A stretch of 49,313 bases of DNA. Origin: Acidocella sp. Lineage in GTDB: Bacteria > Pseudomonadota > Alphaproteobacteria > Acetobacterales > Acetobacteraceae. Below, one piece after another: positions 15,771-24,760 of the stretch. The position numbers and the translations under genes are program-made. The stretch lies in contig DAIDJU010000106.1 of assembly GCA_027451225.1 (NCBI GenBank), positions 1 to 49,313 on the forward strand, written 5' to 3'. The notes under the pieces are model-generated. The model worked only from the letters and a program-made list of their open reading frames with translations, was not told the origin of the DNA and made no database searches. Each line of letters opens with the position of its first letter. The first letter of the stretch is position 1.

Positions 15771-17039
15771 CTACTTCCCGATACAGAAGCCGGAGAACAC
15801 GGCGTCGAGAATCTCCTCGACGCCGATAACGCCCACCAACCGCGCCAGCGCCTGAGAGGCGCTGCGCAACTCCTCGCCGCGCAGTTCGGGATCCTCCACG
15901 TGAAGCGCCGCATCCAGCGCCGCCTCGGTATCGCGCACGCAGGCGATCTGCCGTGGCCGCGCCAGTGCCGCCGCCCCCTTGGTGTCGGTCAGCGCCGCCG
16001 CCGCCTCGGCCAGTTTTATCCGCAACTCCGCCATGCCCAGCCCGGTCCGGGCCGAGACGCCGAAGCCCTCAGCCGGGGCCAGATCGGCCTTGGTCCGCAG
16101 TTGCAGGCATGGGATGCCCTTGGGCGCTTCGGGGAAGGCCTCGCCGGGGGCGGCCACCAGGAGTAGGAAATCCGCCTTCGCCGCCCGCGCCTTGGCGCGC
16201 TTCACGCCCTCGGCCTCGATCACATCTTCCGTCTCGCGCAGCCCGGCTGTGTCGGTGAGATGCACCGGCACGCCGCCGAGATCGACCCGCACGCCCACCG
16301 CGTCACGCGTGGTGCCGGGGATGTCCGAGACGATGGCGATCTCCTCGCCCGCCAGCGCGTTGAGCAAAGTGGATTTGCCCGCGTTCGGCGCGCCGAGGAT
16401 GACGAATTCCAGCCCCTCGCGCAGCCGTTCCGCCGCCGGGGCGGCGTTCAGCGCGGCGCGCATTTCGTCGCGCAGGGCGATGATGCCGCCGAGCAGCGCT
16501 GCTTCCACCTCGGGGGGGAGGTCTTCGTCGGGGAAGTCGATCAATGCCTCCTGCCGCGCCATGATCTGCCGAAGCTCCTCGCGCCAGATCAGGCAGGCGG
16601 CGGAAAGGCCGGTCATGCTCTCCAGCGCCATGGCGCGCTGCGCCTCGGTCTCGGCGGCGATCAAATCCGCCATCGCCTCGGCCTGGAGCAGATCCATCTT
16701 GCCGTTCTGGTGCGCGCGGCGGGAGAATTCGCCCGGCTCGGCGGGGCGCGCACCCAGCGTGGCGAGAGCCTCGCTCACCGCCGCCAGCACAGCGCGGCCG
16801 CCATGCAGGGAAATCTCGGCAACATCCTCGCCGGTGAAGCTGTGCGGGGCGGGGAAGGTGACGAGCAGCGCTTCGTCCAGCCGCCGCCCTTCATGCCGTA
16901 GCGGGCGCAAACTGGCGCGGCGCGGCGCGGGCAGGTTGCCCGCCAGCGCCTGCATGATGCCAAGGGTGCCGGGGCCGGAGAGGCGCAGCACGGTAACCGC
17001 GCCGCCGCGCCCGGTGATGGGGGCGAAAATCGTACTCAT
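15771..17039 (-). CDS. mnmE: tRNA modification GTPase MnmE
   Basis: A 422-residue GTPase that works with MnmG to install carboxymethylaminomethyl groups at wobble U34 of certain tRNAs. The N-terminal folate-binding domain begins at TIFAPITGRGGAV. The G domain has GAPNAGKSTLLNAL (P loop), SDIPGTTRDAV (switch) and LTDTAGLRE. The helical domain ends in the diagnostic CIGK (Cys419). It is slightly shorter than the E. coli protein, as in many alphaproteobacteria. It lies six bases from the EI gene end and probably shares its transcript. Confidence 0.97.
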   Translation of the reverse strand: MSTIFAPITGRGGAVTVLRLSGPGTLGIMQALAGNLPAPRRASLRPLRHEGRRLDEALLVTFPAPHSFTGEDVAEISLHGGRAVLAAVSEALATLGARPAEPGEFSRRAHQNGKMDLLQAEAMADLIAAETEAQRAMALESMTGLSAACLIWREELRQIMARQEALIDFPDEDLPPEVEAALLGGIIALRDEMRAALNAAPAAERLREGLEFVILGAPNAGKSTLLNALAGEEIAIVSDIPGTTRDAVGVRVDLGGVPVHLTDTAGLRETEDVIEAEGVKRAKARAAKADFLLLVAAPGEAFPEAPKGIPCLQLRTKADLAPAEGFGVSARTGLGMAELRIKLAEAAAALTDTKGAAALARPRQIACVRDTEAALDAALHVEDPELRGEELRSASQALARLVGVIGVEEILDAVFSGFCIGK

Positions 17040-17045
17040 GGGGCT

Positions 17046-18824
17046 TTACGCGTCGGCGTCGGCCAGCAAAGCGCGCACCGCATCGGCCGAGGGCGAGGCC
17101 AGGGCATCGGCCGCCAAGCGCTGGCAGGTGGTGAGGTTGCTGGCGCGGATCGCCTTTTTCACCAGCGGCACGGTGTTGCCGTGCATGGAAAGCTGGCGGA
17201 TGCCCAGGCCCAGCAGCAGCGGCGCGGCGTAAGGCCGCCCAGCCAACTCGCCGCAGATGGAAACCGGGATGCCCACCTGCGTCGCGAAGCTGGCGGTGAG
17301 GTGGATGAGCCGCAGCACCGCCGGTTCTAGCGGGTCGTAGAGCTTCATCCCGGCGGGCAGGCTGCGGTCCGCCGCCAGCGTGTACATGGTCAGGTCGTTG
17401 GTGCCGATGGAGAAGAAATCCGCATGCTGGGCCAGCACCGGCGAGGCCAAAGCGGCGGCCGGGGTTTCCACCATGATGCCGAGCGGCGGCAGCGTTTCCG
17501 GCAGGACGATGTTCTTGCGCCGCTTCAGGCGCCGCCAGACGCGCAGCAGAATCTCCCGCGCCGCCTGAACCTCGGCGGCCACGCTGACCATGGGCAGCAT
17601 GATTCGCACCGGCCCATGTGCCGCGGCGCGCAGAATGGCGGCGAGTTGGGTTTCCAGCAACGCCGGATAGCGCAGCAGCAGGCGGATGCCCCGCAGCCCC
17701 AGCGCCGGGTTGGCCTCGGGCGTTTCCGGCAGATAGCGCGAGAGGGCTTCCACCTCCTTGTCCGAGCCCCAGTCCAGCACGCGGATGGTCACTGGGTCGC
17801 CATCCATGGCTTCCACGATGTCCTGATAGATGCGCGCCTGGGTGTCTTCGTCGGGGGCGACCTCGCGGTTCATGAACATGAACTCCGAGCGTAGCAGCCC
17901 GATGCCATGCGCGCCCGACTCGGCGATCATCGCCAGCTCGAAGGGCAGTTCCAGATTGGCCTGCAATTCCACCGGCGTGCCATCCTTGGTGGTGGCGGGC
18001 AGGCGTTGCAGCCGGGCAAGCGCGCGCCGCGCGCGGGCCTGGGCGGAAAGCTTCTTGCGCGCCGCCTCCAGGCTGGATTTGGTCGGATTGAGGGTAATGT
18101 CGCCCGTATCGCCATCCACGATGACGAGACTGCCGGGGGTGGCGGCATCCAGCACGCCTTCGGCCCCCAGCACGGCGGGCAGGCCCAGCGCGCGCAGCAT
18201 CACCGCCGTGTGGCCCTCCACCCCGCCTTCGGTGGTCACGATGCCCGCGAAGCGCGTGGGCTGAATCAGCGCGGCATCGGCGGGGCGCAGATCCTCGGCC
18301 GCCAGCACGCTGCCTTGGGGCAGGGCCGTGAAGCTGCGGAACGGTTGGCGGGTGAGGTTGCGCAGGATTCGGCGGCCCAGCTCGCGCACTTCCTCCGCAC
18401 GGCGGTTGCGCCCGGCCTTGTCCGCCCCCGGCTGGGCCAGAATCGCCTCGGCCTGGGCTTCGGCCTCGGCATGCACCGCGGCCTCGGGGCAGAGCAGATC
18501 ATCCTGCATGCGCGCCTTGATCCCGCGCATCAGCCGCGAGGGGCCGAGCATGTGCAGGTACACATCCATCAGCGGCGCGATTTCCGCCTGCGAATCCTCA
18601 GGCAGGGCGGCCAGCCGGTTCTTCAGTTTTTGCAGCTGGTGGCGCGAGCGGGCCACGGCTTCATCCAGCCGCGTCAGCTCGGGGGCTACTTCGGCGGCGG
18701 TGAGTTTCCGCGTGGAAACGACGAGGTCCGGCTCCAACGCCTCATGCACCGGGCCGATGCCGATGCCAGGAGAAACCGGATGGCCGGTAAAGAGTTGTTC
18801 CTTGCCGCGCCTAGTCTGTTTCAT
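17046..18824 (-). CDS. ptsI: PTS enzyme I (PEP-protein phosphotransferase)
   Basis: A 592-residue soluble enzyme that takes phosphate from PEP onto His205 (GGVEGHTAVML) and passes it to HPr. Other motifs are GIGLLRSEFMFMN (PEP barrel), IRVLDWGSDKE, FFSIGTNDLTMYTLAADR and SICGELAG with the catalytic Cys. The GAF domain of PtsP is missing, so this is a PtsI-sized enzyme rather than the usual nitrogen-PTS EI. It overlaps the HPr gene by 14 bp. No sugar permease (EIIB or EIIC) is nearby, so the pathway is likely regulatory. Confidence 0.95.
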   Translation of the reverse strand: MKQTRRGKEQLFTGHPVSPGIGIGPVHEALEPDLVVSTRKLTAAEVAPELTRLDEAVARSRHQLQKLKNRLAALPEDSQAEIAPLMDVYLHMLGPSRLMRGIKARMQDDLLCPEAAVHAEAEAQAEAILAQPGADKAGRNRRAEEVRELGRRILRNLTRQPFRSFTALPQGSVLAAEDLRPADAALIQPTRFAGIVTTEGGVEGHTAVMLRALGLPAVLGAEGVLDAATPGSLVIVDGDTGDITLNPTKSSLEAARKKLSAQARARRALARLQRLPATTKDGTPVELQANLELPFELAMIAESGAHGIGLLRSEFMFMNREVAPDEDTQARIYQDIVEAMDGDPVTIRVLDWGSDKEVEALSRYLPETPEANPALGLRGIRLLLRYPALLETQLAAILRAAAHGPVRIMLPMVSVAAEVQAAREILLRVWRRLKRRKNIVLPETLPPLGIMVETPAAALASPVLAQHADFFSIGTNDLTMYTLAADRSLPAGMKLYDPLEPAVLRLIHLTASFATQVGIPVSICGELAGRPYAAPLLLGLGIRQLSMHGNTVPLVKKAIRASNLTTCQRLAADALASPSADAVRALLADADA

Positions 18825-19092
18825 GGAAGCCGGCCTCGATCAGCGCGGCGATGGCATCAAGCGCTTCCTTCGCGTCGAACCCCTCGGCGGAGAGGCGCAC
18901 CGTGCTGCCGATGCCAGCCCCCAGCATCATCAAACCCATGATCGACCGCGCGGAGACGGATTGCCCGTCCTTGGCGACCTCCACATTCGCGGAAAACTGT
19001 TCGGCCAGGTTCACCAGCTTGGCGGCCGCGCGCGCGTGCAGGCCGCGCTTGTTGACGATGCCGACATCGACGGAAATCATCGCACCGCTCAT
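18811..19092 (-). CDS. ptsH: HPr phosphocarrier protein
   Basis: A 93-residue carrier between EI and EIIA. The active His19 lies in KRGLHARAAAK (His15 in usual numbering). The regulatory Ser50 in VSARSIMGLMML corresponds to Ser46, the target of HPr kinase, whose gene is two genes upstream. GGAG eight bases before the ATG at 19092 supports that start over the internal Met5. It sits between EIIA and EI in one minus-strand operon. Confidence 0.96.
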   Translation of the reverse strand: MSGAMISVDVGIVNKRGLHARAAAKLVNLAEQFSANVEVAKDGQSVSARSIMGLMMLGAGIGSTVRLSAEGFDAKEALDAIAALIEAGFHETD

Positions 19093-19097
19093 GGCTG

Positions 19098-19514
19098 TTA
19101 CTCCGCGGCGCGGCAGGCGGGGGCCTGCAGCTCGTGCCCGTTGCAGATATACTTCTTGCCCGCGGCCTCGGCATGGGCCACGGCCTCGGTCAGGGTTTCC
19201 TGGCCGCGGATCTTGGCCAGCTTCACCAGCATCGGCAGGTTCACGCCGCCGATGATCTCCACCCCCGGCTGCGCGGCCATGGACATGGCGAGGTTGCTCG
19301 GCGTGCCGCCGAACATGTCGGTGAGCAGGATCACGCCGTCCCCGGAATTCACCTCCGCCATCCGCCGGGCGATCTCTGCCCGCTGGCCCTCGAATTCCGC
19401 GTCTGACTCGATACAGACGGTGGCAAGATTCTTTTGCTTGCCGACAACATGCTCCATGGCTTCGCGCAGCGCGGTGGCAAGCGTGCCATGGGTTACAAGG
19501 ACCATACCGATCAT
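19098..19514 (-). CDS. PTS EIIA component, mannose family
   Basis: A 138-residue cytoplasmic EIIA domain. The phospho-acceptor is His9 in VLVTHGTLA. LLTDMFGGTPSNLA and EIIGGVNLPMLVKL are standard mannose-family IIA motifs. The final 20 residues (after KKYICNGHE) are a Cys- and Ala-containing tail. With no EIIB/C/D nearby, it most likely acts as a phosphorylation-dependent signal, as in other alphaproteobacterial clusters of this type. Gene order is rapZ, this gene, HPr, EI. Confidence 0.93.
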   Translation of the reverse strand: MIGMVLVTHGTLATALREAMEHVVGKQKNLATVCIESDAEFEGQRAEIARRMAEVNSGDGVILLTDMFGGTPSNLAMSMAAQPGVEIIGGVNLPMLVKLAKIRGQETLTEAVAHAEAAGKKYICNGHELQAPACRAAE

Positions 19515-19524
19515 GTGGGGAGGC

Positions 19525-20424
19525 TCATTCTTTCGCGGATATTACTGGAGCCGCGATAGCGGTCGCGAAGCGGGCGGCCTCGCGATGGGTAACGCCGACG
19601 CGCCAGCCGTGATTGGCTAAATGGGTGCTAAGTTTTTCGATCATATAAACAGATCTATGTTGTCCGCCGGTACATCCGATACATATCGTTGCATATTTTT
19701 TTCCCTCTTGCACGAATCTCGGAAGTAAAAATTCAACGATATCCGCGACTTTTTGGAAGTATGTCGAAAAATCAGGGTCTTGCTCGATGAAGCTCCCCAC
19801 CTCTGGGTCGCGGCCGCAGAGGGGGCGCAGGGTGGGGTCGTAATGCGGGTTGCGCAGGAATCGGGCATCGAAGACCAGATCGGCCTCCGGCGGCAGCCCG
19901 CCCGGATAGGCGAAGGACATCAGCGAGATCACCATGCCCGGCGAGGCCGCGCCGAAATACTGCTCGATGAGCGCGCGCAGCCGGGGCAAGGGCAGGCGGG
20001 AGGTGTCCACCAGCCAATCGGCGGCGCGGACGAGCGGGGCGGTGAGCTGGCGTTCCAGCGTGATGCCCTCGGCAATCGCGCCCGACTGCGCCAGCGGGTG
20101 GCGGCGGCGCGTCTCTGAGTAGCGGCGCAGCAGCACTTCCTCGTTGGCGGTGGCGAAGATGAGCGAAGGGCTGAGATGCTGGTACTGGCGCAGCTGATAC
20201 AGCGCATCCAGCACCGCTTCGGCCGCGAAGCCGCGCGAGCGGGCATCCACGCCGATGGCGAGGTTCTTCTCCGCCCGTGTCGCCAGCGTCACCAGCGTAT
20301 CCAGCGGCGGGTTGTCCACGGTCTCGAAGCCGAGATCCTCCAGCGCGCGAAGAATGGATTGCTTGCCCGCGCCGGAAAGGCCGGTCACCAGCACGATATG
20401 CAGCTTGGATATCGGAGGGTTCAT
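19525..20424 (-). CDS. rapZ: RapZ/YvcJ-type nucleotide-binding protein
   Basis: A 299-residue protein. RapZ in enterobacteria guides RNase E to small RNAs; alphaproteobacterial relatives lie beside PTS genes, as here. Motifs are EDLGFETVDNPPL, VDARSRGF, and the C-terminal IGCTGGQHRSVYMIEKL and VTHRE. The Walker A region reads GLSGAGKQS: the residue after Lys21, normally Ser or Thr, is Gln22, which may weaken nucleotide binding. The 3' part (19640-19760) is noticeably more AT-rich than the rest of the gene. It overlaps hprK by 4 bp. Confidence 0.94.
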   Translation of the reverse strand: MNPPISKLHIVLVTGLSGAGKQSILRALEDLGFETVDNPPLDTLVTLATRAEKNLAIGVDARSRGFAAEAVLDALYQLRQYQHLSPSLIFATANEEVLLRRYSETRRRHPLAQSGAIAEGITLERQLTAPLVRAADWLVDTSRLPLPRLRALIEQYFGAASPGMVISLMSFAYPGGLPPEADLVFDARFLRNPHYDPTLRPLCGRDPEVGSFIEQDPDFSTYFQKVADIVEFLLPRFVQEGKKYATICIGCTGGQHRSVYMIEKLSTHLANHGWRVGVTHREAARFATAIAAPVISAKE

Positions 20425-20855
20425 GCGCTGAACGCGCCCACAAGCTGGGGGATGCGCCTGCAGGCGGCTTCCAGCGCCAGGGCCGCGCGCTCGGGCGCCG
20501 AGGCCAAAGCCGGGTCGAGCGTGATCTCGGGCAAATCCAGCGCCGCATGGCGGCGGGGCAGGGGCAGGCGCTCGGGCAACACGCCAAGCTGGATGACGAG
20601 GCGCAGCCGGGCCTTGCTTAGATAAGGCAGGCGGAAGATGCCGAGGCCGCGCACTTCCAGCAGCCCGGCCAGGGCCTCCGGCGCGCGGGCGATGCCGTTT
20701 TCCACCAGAACCTGGTCATCGGCCACCAGGGCGAAGCCGCGGTCGATCAGGCGCAGCAACAGGTCCGACTTGCCCGCCCCGGCAGGGCCGAGCAGCAATA
20801 CGGCATCGTCGCCATCCGGCGTTTGTCGGGCGGCACAGGAGGCGTGCAGGCGCAT
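20421..20855 (-). CDS. hprK: HPr kinase/phosphorylase, short C-terminal-domain form
   Basis: A 144-residue protein consisting of the catalytic domain only, as in many alphaproteobacteria. The Walker A is GPAGAGKS (23-30), followed by DRGFALVADDQV (the family's acidic strand) and RGLGIFRLPYL. It should phosphorylate HPr at the Ser50 equivalent. I start at the ATG at 20855; a longer in-frame start at 20903 adds a Pro-rich stretch unlike the family. It is the first gene of the hprK-rapZ-EIIA-HPr-EI order and follows minE in the same direction. Confidence 0.88.
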   Translation of the reverse strand: MRLHASCAARQTPDGDDAVLLLGPAGAGKSDLLLRLIDRGFALVADDQVLVENGIARAPEALAGLLEVRGLGIFRLPYLSKARLRLVIQLGVLPERLPLPRRHAALDLPEITLDPALASAPERAALALEAACRRIPQLVGAFSA

Positions 20856-20926
20856 GATGCGCCGAATGTGGCAAATTTTGGGCGGGGGGGGAAGGGGAGC
20901 CAACGCAGCCCCCCTATGTTAAGCCG

Positions 20927-21193
20927 TCAGCTCGCCGTGGCCTTCAGCGTGCCCTGCGGCATCTCGATGTCGATCTCCAGCGTGGAGACCTGATCGCTGC
21001 GGTCGAGCTTCACGTTCACCTTCTCGCGGTCGATGGCGATATGCTTGGCGATGACCGCGAGAATCTCCTCCTGCAGGATGGCCGCGAGATCGGCCCGCCC
21101 GGTCAGGGCGCGCTCATGCGCCAGCAGCAATTGCAGGCGCTCGCGCGCCACGGGGGCGGAGCGCTTGCGGGTGAAGATGTCGAAAATGCTCAT
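20927..21193 (-). CDS. minE: Cell division topological factor MinE
   Basis: An 88-residue protein. The N-terminal [21 protein letters not shown] matches the MinD-interaction and membrane-targeting segment, and the rest forms the dimerisation domain ([19 protein letters not shown]). MinE stimulates MinD ATPase and drives MinCD off mid-cell. Its ATG overlaps the minD stop by 4 bp. All three min genes are present and intact. Confidence 0.95.
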   Translation of the reverse strand: MSIFDIFTRKRSAPVARERLQLLLAHERALTGRADLAAILQEEILAVIAKHIAIDREKVNVKLDRSDQVSTLEIDIEMPQGTLKATAS

Positions 21194-22011
21194 GCCACCG
21201 CCTTCCGGCCGAACAGGCGGCTGAACAGGCCCTGCTTCTCTTCCGTCGGGGTGGTGATTTCCACCTTTTCGCCGAGCAGGCGCTTGGCGGCATCGGTGTA
21301 GGCCTTGGCGGCGGCGGAGCCGGGGCTGTTGAGCGTGACCGGGCAGCCGACATTGGAGGCGTTCAGCACATCCGGGCTCTCGGGCACGATGCTGAGCAGC
21401 GGAATCGCCAGAATCTCCAGCACGTCGTCCACGCCCAGCATCTCGCCCTTGGCGGCGCGGACGGGGTTGAAGCGGGTCAGGATCAGGTGCTTCTCGAAGG
21501 TCTCGCCGTTCTCGGCGCGCACGGTCTTGGAGTCCAGCATGCCGATGATCCGGTCGGAATCGCGCACAGAGGAGACTTCCGGGTTGGTCACCACCACGGC
21601 GACATCGGCGAAGCGCATGGCGAGCATCGCGCCTTTCTCGATGCCCGCCGGGCTGTCGCAGATGATCCAGTCGAACTTCGTGCGCAGCTCGTCGATGACG
21701 GCTTTCACGCCTTCCTCGGTCAGCGCGTCCTTGTCGCGGGTCTGCGAGGCGGCGAGGAGCGAGAGCGTATCCACCCGCTTGTCCTTGATCAGCGCCTGGG
21801 CCAGCTTGGCATCGCCCTGCACGACGTTCACAAGGTCGAACACCACGCGGCGTTCGGCGCCGAGCACGAGGTCCAGGTTACGCAGGCCGACATCGAAATC
21901 GACGACCACGACATTCTGCCCGGCCTGAGCCAAAGCAGCGCCCAGAGAGGCGCTGGTCGTGGTCTTGCCGACGCCGCCCTTGCCCGAAGTGACCACAACA
22001 ACTTTCGACAT
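21190..22011 (-). CDS. minD: Septum site-determining ATPase MinD
   Basis: A 273-residue ParA-family ATPase that recruits MinC to the membrane. It has the deviant Walker [10 protein letters not shown] (Lys11 and Lys16), the strand [14 protein letters not shown], and [11 protein letters not shown]. The C-terminus LFSRLFGRK is the expected membrane-binding amphipathic helix. It lies 35 bases after minC and overlaps minE. Confidence 0.97.
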   Translation of the reverse strand: MSKVVVVTSGKGGVGKTTTSASLGAALAQAGQNVVVVDFDVGLRNLDLVLGAERRVVFDLVNVVQGDAKLAQALIKDKRVDTLSLLAASQTRDKDALTEEGVKAVIDELRTKFDWIICDSPAGIEKGAMLAMRFADVAVVVTNPEVSSVRDSDRIIGMLDSKTVRAENGETFEKHLILTRFNPVRAAKGEMLGVDDVLEILAIPLLSIVPESPDVLNASNVGCPVTLNSPGSAAAKAYTDAAKRLLGEKVEITTPTEEKQGLFSRLFGRKAVA

Positions 22012-22046
22012 GCGATTTACAGCTCCTTACCTGTTGTCCGGCGCGT

Positions 22047-22805
22047 TCATGCCAGGGGTGCAATGTTAAGCACGCCGTCCTCGAGTCGGACCTGCGCCGC
22101 GCGATTATTAAAGGCAGCACTCCAGCTTTCGGGTGTGTCGTAAACGCCGTCGATGGCCACGAGTTCCGCGCCGAATTTATGGCAGAAGATGCGCGCATTG
22201 GCCCCGGCCCGCAGCCCGGCGATGGCCCGGCCCCGCAGCGCGCCATAGATATGGATGGACCCGCCCGCGATGACCTCGGCGCCCGAGGAGACCGGGCCGA
22301 TGATGGTCACGTCCCCGTCCTCGAAGATGATCGACTGGCCGGAGCGGACCGGACGGTCGATGAGCAAAGAGGTGACGGCGGGCACATTGGGGGCGGGGAG
22401 CGGATCGTCGGGGATGTCGATCACCTTGCCGCCGACCGGGTCCTCGCGGTCCTGCGGCTTCTGGCGCAAATCCGGCAGCCCGGCCCAGCGCGTGCCGGCC
22501 AGCTCGTCGGGCGTCAGCCCCTCGACCGCGATAATATAAAGCCCGCGCGCCTCAAGGGCGGCGACGATTTCGTCCAGCTTGCCCCCGGCCTCCTGCGCCA
22601 CGGCCAGATTCACCACGATGGGCTTGTTCACGAAATAGCTGGCGGCGCGGCGGAGTTGTTCGTCGAGCGCCTGGAACCAGGCGTCCAGCGGCGGCTCGGG
22701 GGCCAGGATCAGGCACATGAAGCTGCGCCCACGAATGCGCAGCTGCGGCAGCGCCGGGGCGGCGGCGGTCACCGGCAAAGCGGCAGCCCCTCGGGCCGCG
22801 CCCAC
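22047..22805 (-). CDS. minC: Septum inhibitor MinC
   Basis: A 252-residue FtsZ assembly inhibitor. The N-terminal domain begins near residue 21 (LRIRGRSFMCLIL). The C-terminal beta-helix shows the standard pattern VRSGQSI, GDVTIIGPVSSGAEVIAGGSIHIYGALRGRA and ARIFCHKFGAELVAI. A Pro-rich linker joins them around residue 130. The start is GTG at 22805 with no clear Shine-Dalgarno sequence, so the first 20 residues are uncertain. It begins the minCDE operon and is divergent from hcp. Confidence 0.94.
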   Translation of the reverse strand: MGAARGAAALPVTAAAPALPQLRIRGRSFMCLILAPEPPLDAWFQALDEQLRRAASYFVNKPIVVNLAVAQEAGGKLDEIVAALEARGLYIIAVEGLTPDELAGTRWAGLPDLRQKPQDREDPVGGKVIDIPDDPLPAPNVPAVTSLLIDRPVRSGQSIIFEDGDVTIIGPVSSGAEVIAGGSIHIYGALRGRAIAGLRAGANARIFCHKFGAELVAIDGVYDTPESWSAAFNNRAAQVRLEDGVLNIAPLA

Positions 22806-22928
22806 GGGCGGTTCAAAAACTTCAGCCTGCTGGCAAGCGTTTTTGGAAAATAAAGGGGCATTTAACGTGTCCGATAAGCAGGCGTGGCGATTCAGGTCAA
22901 GGATTCATGGCCAGGGTTTTCCTAACCT

Positions 22929-22942
22929 TTGATCCATGTCAA
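22929..22942 (+). promoter_or_regulatory. FNR/FixK-type box upstream of hcp
   Basis: TTGATCCATGTCAA matches TTGAT-N4-ATCAA at 9 of 10 specified positions. A class II activator here would put the transcript start about 42 bases downstream, near 22977, ahead of hcp. A FixK-like regulator is encoded at 35026-35709. Confidence 0.6.
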
Positions 22943-22958
22943 GGACGGGATGCAAACA

Positions 22959-22981
22959 AAGGTTCAACTGCAATTCACCTT
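22959..22981 (+). promoter_or_regulatory. NsrR-type operator upstream of hcp
   Basis: A 23-bp imperfect palindrome with AAGGT / ACCTT ends and an 11-1-11 layout. Its right half, read on the complement (AAGGTGAATTG), matches 9 of 11 positions of the AAGRTGYATTT half-site known for NsrR. It overlaps the start predicted from the FNR-type box, which fits NO-sensitive repression. An Rrf2 protein with NsrR-type cysteines is encoded at 25802-26242. Confidence 0.55.
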
Positions 22982-23035
22982 ATGCGGTCGGAGGCCTCGC
23001 CGCGTCAGGGCCACCATTTTCAGGAATGAACCATA

Positions 23036-24703
23036 ATGTTTTGCTTCCAGTGTGAACAGACCGCCCGGACCGACGGCATTGCAGGCTGCCACAGCACCAA
23101 GGGCGTGTGCGGCAAGGACGAAACCACCGCCGATCTGCAGGACGTGCTGATCTACCAGCTCAAGGGCCTTGGCCAGTACAGCGCGCGGCTGCACAAGCTC
23201 GGCCAGCCGGACCGGGCGGCGGACAGCTTCATCATGTACGGCCTGTTCACCACCCTCACCAACGTGAACTTCAACCGCGCGGTGTTCCAGGAGCTGATCG
23301 CCGAGGCGGCGCGCATCCGCGACCGTCTCCGCGACGCCTATGAGGCCGCCGCGGTGAAGGCGGGCAAGGTACCCGGCCAGCTCTCCGGCCCGGCCCGCTT
23401 CGAGCCCGCCGACTCCCTGCCCGGCCTGCTGGCTCAGGCCACGCTCGCCTCGGTGCGCGCGGGTGTGGAAATTGTGGGTGAGGACGTGGTCGGCCTGCGC
23501 TCGCTGATCCTGTACGGGCTGAAGGGCGTCGCCGCCTATGCCCACCACGCCGAGGTTCTGGGCCAGGCGCGGGAAGAGATCTACGCCGGCATCGCCCATG
23601 CGCTGGACTTCCTGGCCGCCGAGCCGGTGGACATCAACGCCCTGCTGGAAGAGTCCCTGGCCCTCGGCCGCCTGAACTTCACCGTGATGGAGGCGCTGGA
23701 CGCCGCCAATACCGGCACGTTCGGCGCGCCCGTGCCCACCGCCGTGCGCACCACCCCGGTGGCGGGCAAGGCCATCCTGGTTTCGGGGCATGACCTGCGC
23801 GACCTGCACAACATCCTGGAAGCCACCAAGGACAAGGGCATCAACGTCTATACCCATGGCGAGGTGCTGCCCGCCCATGGTTACCCCAAGCTGCACGCCT
23901 ATCCGCACCTCGTGGGCAATTACGGCGGCGCCTGGCAGAACCAGCAGGCCGAGTTCGCCGCCTTCCCCGGCCCGATCGTGATGACCTCGAACTGCCTGAT
24001 CGAGCCGCAGCCCAGCTACCGCAACCGCATTTTCACCGCCGGGCCGGTGGGTTGGCCGGGCATCCGCCACATCAAGAACGACGACTACACCCAGGTGGTG
24101 CAGGCGGCGCTGGCTTCGCCGGGCTTCGCCGAGACCGCCCCGGAGCAGACCATCCTCGTCGGCTTTGCGCGTGATACCGTGCTGGGCGTGGCGGGCACGG
24201 TGGTGGATGCCGTGAAGAGCGGCGCGATCAAGCACTTCTTCCTCATCGGCGGGTGCGACGGCGCGGCCCCGGGCCGCAACTACTATACCGACTTCGCCGA
24301 CCACGCGCCGAAGGACTCGGTGGTGCTCACGCTGGGTTGCGGCAAATACCGCTTCAACAAGCATGATTTCGGCACCATCGGCGGCCTGCCGCGCCTGCTC
24401 GATATCGGCCAGTGCAACGACACCTACTCCGCCATCCAGATCGCCTTGGCCCTGGCCAATGCCTTTGAATGCGGGGTGAACGACCTGCCGCTCTCGCTGG
24501 TCGTCTCCTGGTTCGAGCAGAAGGCCGCCGCCGTGCTGCTGACCCTGCTGGCGCTGGGCGTGCGCAATGTGCGCCTTGGGCCGAGCCTGCCCGCCTTCCT
24601 CACGCCCGCGCTGCTGAACGTGCTGGTGGAGAAGTTCGGCGTGCTGCCGGTTACCACCGCTGAGGCGGACATCGCCGCCTCCCTGAACCGTCAGGCGGCG
24701 TAA
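23036..24703 (+). CDS. hcp: Hybrid cluster protein (Hcp)
   Basis: A 555-residue iron-sulfur protein of nitrosative-stress defence; described activities are NO reduction and hydroxylamine reduction. The N-terminal cysteines C3, C6, C18 and C25 follow C-x2-C-x11-C-x6-C, the pattern of proteobacterial enzymes with a [2Fe-2S] cluster. The hybrid-cluster part shows [35 protein letters not shown] and [12 protein letters not shown]. It is the first gene of hcp-hcr-nsrR, with FNR/FixK-type and NsrR-type sites ahead of it. The length is normal and no key Cys is missing. Confidence 0.97.
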   Translation: MFCFQCEQTARTDGIAGCHSTKGVCGKDETTADLQDVLIYQLKGLGQYSARLHKLGQPDRAADSFIMYGLFTTLTNVNFNRAVFQELIAEAARIRDRLRDAYEAAAVKAGKVPGQLSGPARFEPADSLPGLLAQATLASVRAGVEIVGEDVVGLRSLILYGLKGVAAYAHHAEVLGQAREEIYAGIAHALDFLAAEPVDINALLEESLALGRLNFTVMEALDAANTGTFGAPVPTAVRTTPVAGKAILVSGHDLRDLHNILEATKDKGINVYTHGEVLPAHGYPKLHAYPHLVGNYGGAWQNQQAEFAAFPGPIVMTSNCLIEPQPSYRNRIFTAGPVGWPGIRHIKNDDYTQVVQAALASPGFAETAPEQTILVGFARDTVLGVAGTVVDAVKSGAIKHFFLIGGCDGAAPGRNYYTDFADHAPKDSVVLTLGCGKYRFNKHDFGTIGGLPRLLDIGQCNDTYSAIQIALALANAFECGVNDLPLSLVVSWFEQKAAAVLLTLLALGVRNVRLGPSLPAFLTPALLNVLVEKFGVLPVTTAEADIAASLNRQAA

Positions 24704-24709
24704 GCCATT

Positions 24710-24738
24710 GGGGCGGCCCGGAACTCCTGGGCCGCCCC
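24710..24738 (+). terminator. Hairpin between hcp and hcr (partial terminator or attenuator)
   Basis: A perfect 10-bp stem GGGGCGGCCC / GGGCCGCCCC with a 9-base loop starts six bases after the hcp stop and is followed by ATTTCT. The U-run is weak, so it may lower hcr expression or protect the hcp mRNA end rather than end all transcription. Confidence 0.5.
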
Positions 24739-24760
24739 ATTTCTGCTGAGGATAAGTTCG

